This document shows positions 6,561 to 10,017 of a stretch of 10,017 nucleotides of DNA, one piece after another. The stretch lies in NCBI GenBank assembly GCA_003554005.1, contig PWEU01000020.1, positions 1 through 10,017 of the forward strand, in the 5' to 3' direction. Position 1 is the first letter of the stretch. The number at the start of each line of letters is the position of its first letter. Both the position numbers and the translations under genes were made by a program. Below the pieces are notes generated by a model. That model made no database searches and had not been told where the DNA came from. It saw only the letters and a list, made by a program, of their open reading frames with translations. The stretch comes from Nitriliruptoraceae bacterium. Its GTDB lineage: Bacteria > Actinomycetota > Nitriliruptoria > Nitriliruptorales > Nitriliruptoraceae.

Positions 6561-6652
6561 CCGCAGCAGTGGTTCTTGAAGCCGCAGTGCGGGCACTTCC
6601 AGCGCGTCCCGATCGGGTCGTAGGGGGTCTCGCAGTGCTCGCAGGGGATCAC
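6557..6652 (-). CDS. 31-residue zinc-ribbon microprotein
   Basis: This gene is only 31 codons long. It starts at the GTG at 6652-6650, with GGAG five bases upstream, and ends at TGA 6559-6557. The protein carries two zinc knuckles, CEHC at residues 4-7 and CPHC at 20-23, joined by a 12-residue linker with aromatic Tyr11 and Trp18, then GFKNH and an adjacent Cys-Cys at 29-30. Two CXXC pairs at this spacing are the usual four ligands of a zinc ribbon; the extra CC and His28 could add metal or redox chemistry. No in-frame ATG, GTG or TTG is seen just upstream, which supports this start. It converges with the DEAD-box helicase and shares a hairpin with it. A -10-like TAGCCT lies about 29 bases upstream. 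Function is unknown; nucleic-acid or protein binding is only a guess. The spaced cysteines, ribosome site and position make a chance reading unlikely. Confidence 0.78.
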   Translation of the reverse strand: MIPCEHCETPYDPIGTRWKCPHCGFKNHCCG

Positions 6653-6681
6653 GATGGCTCCGAGGGTCAGACGGGGGTAGC

Positions 6682-6687
6682 AGGCTA
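6682..6687 (-). promoter_or_regulatory. Possible -10 box for the zinc-ribbon microprotein
   Basis: The minus strand reads TAGCCT here, matching TANNNT, and would start transcription about 23 bases before the GTG at 6652. No clear -35 element is seen at the expected distance. Confidence 0.33.
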
Positions 6688-6782
6688 CGTCACGTGGTGC
6701 GCTGCTCCCGGGAGGTCAGGCGCGACCCCCGGCGGCTCACGCACGTTGCCCGCGCACCTGCTTCTCCATGGGTGACTGACCT

Positions 6783-6791
6783 GCGATGCTC
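6783..6791 (+). promoter_or_regulatory. Possible -10 region for the membrane protein gene at 6824
   Basis: GCGATGCTC, preceded closely by TGACTGACCT, lies 33 bases before the GTG start. The same nine bases lie 37 bases before the small membrane protein gene on the opposite strand at 4886-4878. The evidence is the recurrence and distance only. Confidence 0.22.
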
Positions 6792-6823
6792 CCGCGCGGC
6801 GAGGGCCCCCAGGAGGTGGACAG

Positions 6824-7465
6824 GTGGAGGAACTGATCATCGGACTGCTGGCCGTGGTGGTCGGCCTGCTGCTGTGCTTCGCGGGCTACGCCGCCCTCCG
6901 GCTGGTCATCGCCGCTTGGGGGGCCTTCGCCGGGTTCCTGCTCGGCGCCGGGTTGGTGGCCACCTTCACCGGTGAGGGGTTCCTCGCCCCCCTGCTCGGA
7001 TGGGGAGTGGGGGCTGCGCTCGCCCTGGTCTTCGGGGTGATCGCCTACCTGTACTACGCCGTGTCGGTCGTGATCGGGATGGCCGCGATCGGCTTCTCCC
7101 TCGGGTCAACCCTCATGGTCGCGCTCGGCGTGTCGTGGACCTGGCTGATCGTGCTGGTCGGCGTGGCCGCCGGGGTGCTGCTCGCCTTCCTGGCCATCGT
7201 CGGAGACCTGCCGATGCTGCTCCTGGCCATCCTGGGCGCGTTCGCGGGTGCGAGCGTGACGATCGGTGGGGTGCTGCTGCTGCTCGGCATCCTCGACCGC
7301 GGCGACCTCGCGACGCCGGAGACCAGCGCGACCCTGGAGCTGGGCTGGTGGTGGAGCGCCGCCTACCTCGCCCTCGCGGTCGCCGGCCTGGTGGTGCAAC
7401 TGCGCTCCGTCGACGCCCGTCGCGGCACGCTCCGCGACAGCTGGAGCGGGACAGCCACCGCCTGA
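6824..7465 (+). CDS. Polytopic membrane protein resembling the DUF4203/TM198 type
   Basis: This is a 213-residue protein, nearly all hydrophobic. The GTG start at 6824 has a full AGGAGG (6811-6816) seven bases upstream. About eight membrane segments can be counted, near residues 3-24, 27-48, 53-73, 74-95, 97-118, 120-141, 142-160 and 175-193, with a short hydrophilic stretch at 160-172 and a charged tail from 195 (VDARRG). The Gly/Ala-rich helices and the opening pattern with CFAGYAALR then GAFAGFLLGAGL recall the DUF4203 (TM7S3/TM198-like) family, whose biochemical function is not established in bacteria. That assignment is from pattern memory and is only moderately sure. It is followed 115 bases later by the large membrane fusion gene on the same strand, which may be co-transcribed or have its own promoter. 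Confidence 0.82.
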   Translation: MEELIIGLLAVVVGLLLCFAGYAALRLVIAAWGAFAGFLLGAGLVATFTGEGFLAPLLGWGVGAALALVFGVIAYLYYAVSVVIGMAAIGFSLGSTLMVALGVSWTWLIVLVGVAAGVLLAFLAIVGDLPMLLLAILGAFAGASVTIGGVLLLLGILDRGDLATPETSATLELGWWWSAAYLALAVAGLVVQLRSVDARRGTLRDSWSGTATA

Positions 7466-7471
7466 GAGGAG

Positions 7472-7499
7472 CCACCCTCGCCGGGTGACCCACCCTCGC
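7472..7499 (+). repeat. 10-bp direct repeat flanking a complementary GGGTG
   Basis: CCACCCTCGC occurs at 7472-7481 and again at 7490-7499. Between the copies, GGGTG (7483-7487) can pair with CACCC of either copy, giving two mutually exclusive five-pair hairpins. It starts six bases after the stop of the upstream membrane protein gene and ends before the leader of the next. It could act in termination or attenuation, but the stems are short and chance is possible. Confidence 0.28.
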
Positions 7500-7504
7500 G
7501 CGAG

Positions 7505-7519
7505 TTGACCTACCGTCGC
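7505..7519 (+). promoter_or_regulatory. Possible promoter element for the large membrane fusion gene
   Basis: TTGACC (7505-7510) is directly followed by TACCGT (7511-7516), a TANNNT-type -10 candidate about 64 bases before the ATG at 7581. The TTGACC is too close to serve as a normal -35 for this box, so at most one of the two is used as such. The ten bases CTACCGTCGC also occur at 4930-4939 upstream of the helicase. Confidence 0.27.
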
Positions 7520-7580
7520 CCCGGCCGACGACACCGGGCGCGACGGCACCGCATCGGCCCCGGTCAGCAGGAGGGACGGG

Positions 7581-9944
7581 ATGCAGACCCGGGGCGCGCG
7601 CTCCCTCGTGTCATCACCGGACCAGCCCCGGGTACGGCGCGCCGGCGACCTCACGAGCGTCCTCGGTGGCGCGTTGCTCCTGCTGTGGGCGGTGGTGAAC
7701 CGGGAACGGCTCGATCCGCTCAACCGCGCGCTGGCGGACCTGGTCGACGTCCTGCCGGACTGGAGCCTGGAACCGCTGTCGGTCGTCTACTCCTTCGGCT
7801 TCGTCTACGGCGTGGTGGTCCTGGTGCTCCTGCTGGCCGGTGGCCGGGCCCACCGGGACGCGCTCCGCGACGTGGTCGTGGCGCTGGCACTGGCCGCAAC
7901 GATCGGGGTCGTGCTCGTCCGGCTGTTCCACGGGGTGTGGCCCTACGTCGTCCCCGAGATCGGGATCACCTACCCCGAACGGCAGACGCCGGTGTTCCGC
8001 ATCGCGGTCACCACCGCGCTCCTGGTCGCCGCCTCCCCCCACCTGGCCCGACCGCTGCGGCGGTTGGGCTGGACGATCGTGGGCCTCGCGGTGCTGGCCG
8101 GGTCCGGGCTCGGCTTCGGGCTCCCGAGCGATGCGCTCGGGGCGGTCGGGGTCGGGCTGATCGCCGCCGGCACGACCTTCCTGGTGCTCGGGGCACCGAG
8201 CGGCCTGCCGGACCGCGCCGCCATCGCCGACGCGATGCACCGGCTGGGGGCGCCCGTCGTCGACCTGCGCTTCCCGCCATCGCGCTCCTGGGGGGTCCGA
8301 CCGGTCCTGGCGACGACCACCGACGGCACGCCCGTGCTGGTCAAGGTCTACGGCCGTGATGCCACCGACCAGCAGCTGTTGGCGAAGCTGTGGCGCACCC
8401 TGTGGTACCGGGAGGAGCGGCGCACCTTCACCTTCTCCCGCCTGCAGAGCGTCCAGCACGAGGCGTTGGTCATCCTGTGGGCAGCGCGCGCGGGGGTGCC
8501 GGTCCCAGAGGTGCTGACCGCGGGGCGGGCCAACGACGAGATCGCGCTGCTGGCGGTGACGGCCGGTGGGACGCGCCTCGACCGCCTTCCTCCAGAGCAG
8601 CTCACCGACGGGCTCCTCGAGCAGCTGTGGGGCCACGTGGCGCGGCTCCATGGCGCCGGCATCGCCCACGGCTCGTTGGACGCCTCATCGGTCCGCGTGG
8701 TCGACGACCGGCACCAGTTCCACGACCTGAACGCCGGGACGATCAGCGCCACCGCAGCGGACCGCGCCCGCGACGTCGTCGAGCTCCTGTTCTCCACCGC
8801 CGCGCTGGTCGGAACCGACCGGGCCGTCGCGGCCGCGCGTACCGGTCTCGGTGACGACGCTCTGGTGGCCGCGTTGCCCTACCTGCAGCTCCCGGCCCTG
8901 GACGCCGCCACCCGGGCCCGGGCCGACGACCCCAAGGCGCTGCTCCGCGAACTGCTGGGCACCCTCACGGAAGCGCTCGATCACGATCCGCCCGAACGCG
9001 TGGAGCTGCGCAGGCTCTCGCCCCGGACCCTGGTGTTCGCCGTGCTCGGCATCCTGGCCGCCCTGGCGATCGTGCCCATGGGCGGGGGGATCGACCTGGC
9101 CTCGGTGACCGCCGAGCTGTCCGGGGCCACGTGGTCCTGGTTGCTGCTCGCTTGGGTCTTCGGTCAGGCGGTGTTCGTCACCGAGGCCACCTCGATGTCG
9201 TTCGCCAACACCGCGTCCGTGCCCTTCCGACCCCTCATCGTGCTCCAGATCGGCGCCAAGTTCATCGGGGTGGCCACCCCGGGGGTCACGGGCACGGTGG
9301 CGGCGAACGCGGCCTTCCTGTCCCGCTTCGGGGTGTCACGGGCGGCCTCGCTCACCCAGGCGACCATGGACAGCGTCGCCGGGATCCTCGTCGAGGTGGT
9401 GGTGCTCATCCTGGCCTTCACCTTCAGCGACCTCGACCTGGGGGTCGACCTCGCCGACACCGACCTGGCGCTCGGCCGGCTGGCCCTGATGCTGGTTCTC
9501 GTGGTGACCGCTGCCACCCTGGTCGTCGCCCGGATCCAGAAGCTGAAGGCGCCGGTGGTGGGGTTCCTCGCCACGGTGTGGGAGGCCGCCCGGGCCGTGG
9601 TCGCCGATCCGGCTCGGGCGCTCGGCCTGCTCGGCGGCAATCTCGCCACCCGCGTGGTCCGGGCGCTGGTGTTGTGGCTGGCGCTCATGGCCCTGGACCA
9701 GCGGCTCGGGCTCGCACTGGTGCTGGTCGTGGTGATCGCGACCGGCATCCTCCAGGCTGTGGTCCCCGTCCCCGGTGGCATCGGGGTGTCGGAAGCGGTG
9801 ATGACCGGCTTCCTGGTCGCCCTCGGTGTCCCGGAGGCGGCTGCTTTCGCGGCCACCGTCGCCTACCGCTTCGTGGTGTTCTACCTGCCGATCGCCCAGG
9901 GTGCGGTGGCGATGGTGTGGCTCACCCGGCACGACTACCTGTGA
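7581..9944 (+). CDS. Fusion of a degenerate PAP2-like membrane region, a kinase-like domain and an MprF/AglD-type flippase-like domain
   Basis: This 787-residue membrane protein starts at ATG 7581 with AGGAGGG five bases upstream. Residues about 22-205 hold five or six membrane segments resembling a PAP2 phosphatase, but the usual PSGH position reads PVFR (137-140) and the second histidine region reads GLPSD (180-184), so catalytic residues look lost. Residues about 225-465 are soluble and kinase-like: Lys255 in VLVKVYG, Glu294, HGSLDASSV at 363-371 where a catalytic HGD and Asn would stand, and HDL at 381-383 with Asp382 in the DFG position. Residues about 482-780 form the C-terminal transmembrane domain shared with lysylphosphatidylglycerol synthase and AglD (UPF0104 type), with the signatures GAKFIGVATPGVTGTVAAN (558-576) and PVPGGIGVSEAV (729-740). 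The soluble lysyl-transferase part of MprF is absent, so lipid or lipid-linked sugar translocation is a likelier role than lysyl transfer. The substrate is unknown. Confidence 0.85.
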   Translation: MQTRGARSLVSSPDQPRVRRAGDLTSVLGGALLLLWAVVNRERLDPLNRALADLVDVLPDWSLEPLSVVYSFGFVYGVVVLVLLLAGGRAHRDALRDVVVALALAATIGVVLVRLFHGVWPYVVPEIGITYPERQTPVFRIAVTTALLVAASPHLARPLRRLGWTIVGLAVLAGSGLGFGLPSDALGAVGVGLIAAGTTFLVLGAPSGLPDRAAIADAMHRLGAPVVDLRFPPSRSWGVRPVLATTTDGTPVLVKVYGRDATDQQLLAKLWRTLWYREERRTFTFSRLQSVQHEALVILWAARAGVPVPEVLTAGRANDEIALLAVTAGGTRLDRLPPEQLTDGLLEQLWGHVARLHGAGIAHGSLDASSVRVVDDRHQFHDLNAGTISATAADRARDVVELLFSTAALVGTDRAVAAARTGLGDDALVAALPYLQLPALDAATRARADDPKALLRELLGTLTEALDHDPPERVELRRLSPRTLVFAVLGILAALAIVPMGGGIDLASVTAELSGATWSWLLLAWVFGQAVFVTEATSMSFANTASVPFRPLIVLQIGAKFIGVATPGVTGTVAANAAFLSRFGVSRAASLTQATMDSVAGILVEVVVLILAFTFSDLDLGVDLADTDLALGRLALMLVLVVTAATLVVARIQKLKAPVVGFLATVWEAARAVVADPARALGLLGGNLATRVVRALVLWLALMALDQRLGLALVLVVVIATGILQAVVPVPGGIGVSEAVMTGFLVALGVPEAAAFAATVAYRFVVFYLPIAQGAVAMVWLTRHDYL

Positions 9945-9962
9945 TCCCGGCACGCCTCGAGG

Positions 9963-9980
9963 CCGGCCGCAGAGGGCCGG
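9963..9980 (+). terminator. Possible terminator hairpin after the membrane fusion gene
   Basis: CCGGCC (9963-9968) pairs with GGCCGG (9975-9980) across a six-base loop, 18 bases after the stop. The stem is short but all G-C; no T-tract follows, only a G-rich run. Confidence 0.3.
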
Positions 9981-10017
9981 GGTCGGGGGGCCGGTGGGTC
10001 GGGGGGCCGGGTCCGGG
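9974..10017 (+). repeat. G-rich tandem repeat, possible G-quadruplex, at the window edge
   Basis: GTCGGGGGGCCGG occurs at 9982-9994 and 9998-10010, a period of 16 bases, and the G-rich sequence runs on to the window end. On the plus strand there are seven runs of three or more G between 9974 and 10017, with short gaps of two to five bases between several of them, enough for a four-tract quadruplex in DNA or in the 3' end of the fusion gene transcript. The full extent cannot be seen because the window stops here. Confidence 0.5.

Noticed and set aside
6685..6696. CACGTG palindrome with an ACGT-C-ACGT repeat upstream of the zinc-ribbon gene
   Set aside because: It is a six-base palindrome with no second copy near other genes, too short to call an operator.
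7000..7488. Arg/Gly-rich plus-strand open frame overlapping the membrane protein at 6824
   Set aside because: It is a shadow frame: no ribosome site, low-complexity composition, and fully inside a hydrophobic gene with a strong AGGAGG.
1..10017. Search for CRISPR arrays, tRNA or rRNA genes, insertion sequences, phage or defence genes
   Set aside because: No array-like repeats, no transposase or integrase motifs and no RNA gene signatures were seen. Composition is even across the window.

Overview
The window is dense, very high-GC bacterial DNA (above 70% by eye), with G/C-rich third positions, frequent GTG starts and strong Shine-Dalgarno boxes. This fits an actinobacterium (Actinomycetota). 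A deep-branching class such as Nitriliruptoria is a guess from general protein style, not from a marker gene. I see no rRNA, tRNA, CRISPR array, insertion sequence, integrase or other sign of an island. It reads as ordinary chromosome with nine genes, two of which use starts well inside longer open frames, plus one 31-residue gene that is easy to miss.

Layout. (1) 4-981 (+) is a YumC-type ferredoxin/flavodoxin-NADP reductase. It converges on (2) 1033-1305 (-), a 90-residue protein with a thioredoxin/glutaredoxin-like pattern but no CXXC. (3) 1491-2384 (+), a CPBP-family membrane protease, and (4) 2384-4345 (+), a membrane-anchored UbiB/ABC1 atypical kinase, overlap by one base and are probably co-translated. 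(5) 4404-4841 (-) is a small four-helix membrane protein. A 398-bp divergent region with an 18-bp perfect palindrome separates it from (6) 5240-6487 (+), a DEAD-box RNA helicase. (7) 6557-6652 (-) is a 31-residue zinc-ribbon microprotein that converges on the helicase and shares a 12-bp hairpin with it. (8) 6824-7465 (+) is a polytopic membrane protein resembling the DUF4203/TM198 type. (9) 7581-9944 (+) is a 787-residue fusion of a PAP2-like membrane region, a kinase-like domain and a C-terminal MprF/AglD-type membrane domain.

How they relate. The protease-kinase pair is the only tight operon. Genes 3, 4, 5, 8 and 9 are all membrane proteins, and genes 1 and 2 may be redox-related, but the window shows no single pathway. 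The items most worth a second look are the zinc-ribbon microprotein, the apparently inactivated PAP2-like and kinase-like parts of gene 9, the palindrome and the 11-bp phased repeats in the two divergent intergenic regions, and a G-rich tandem repeat after gene 9. I found no convincing new defence or mobile system here.
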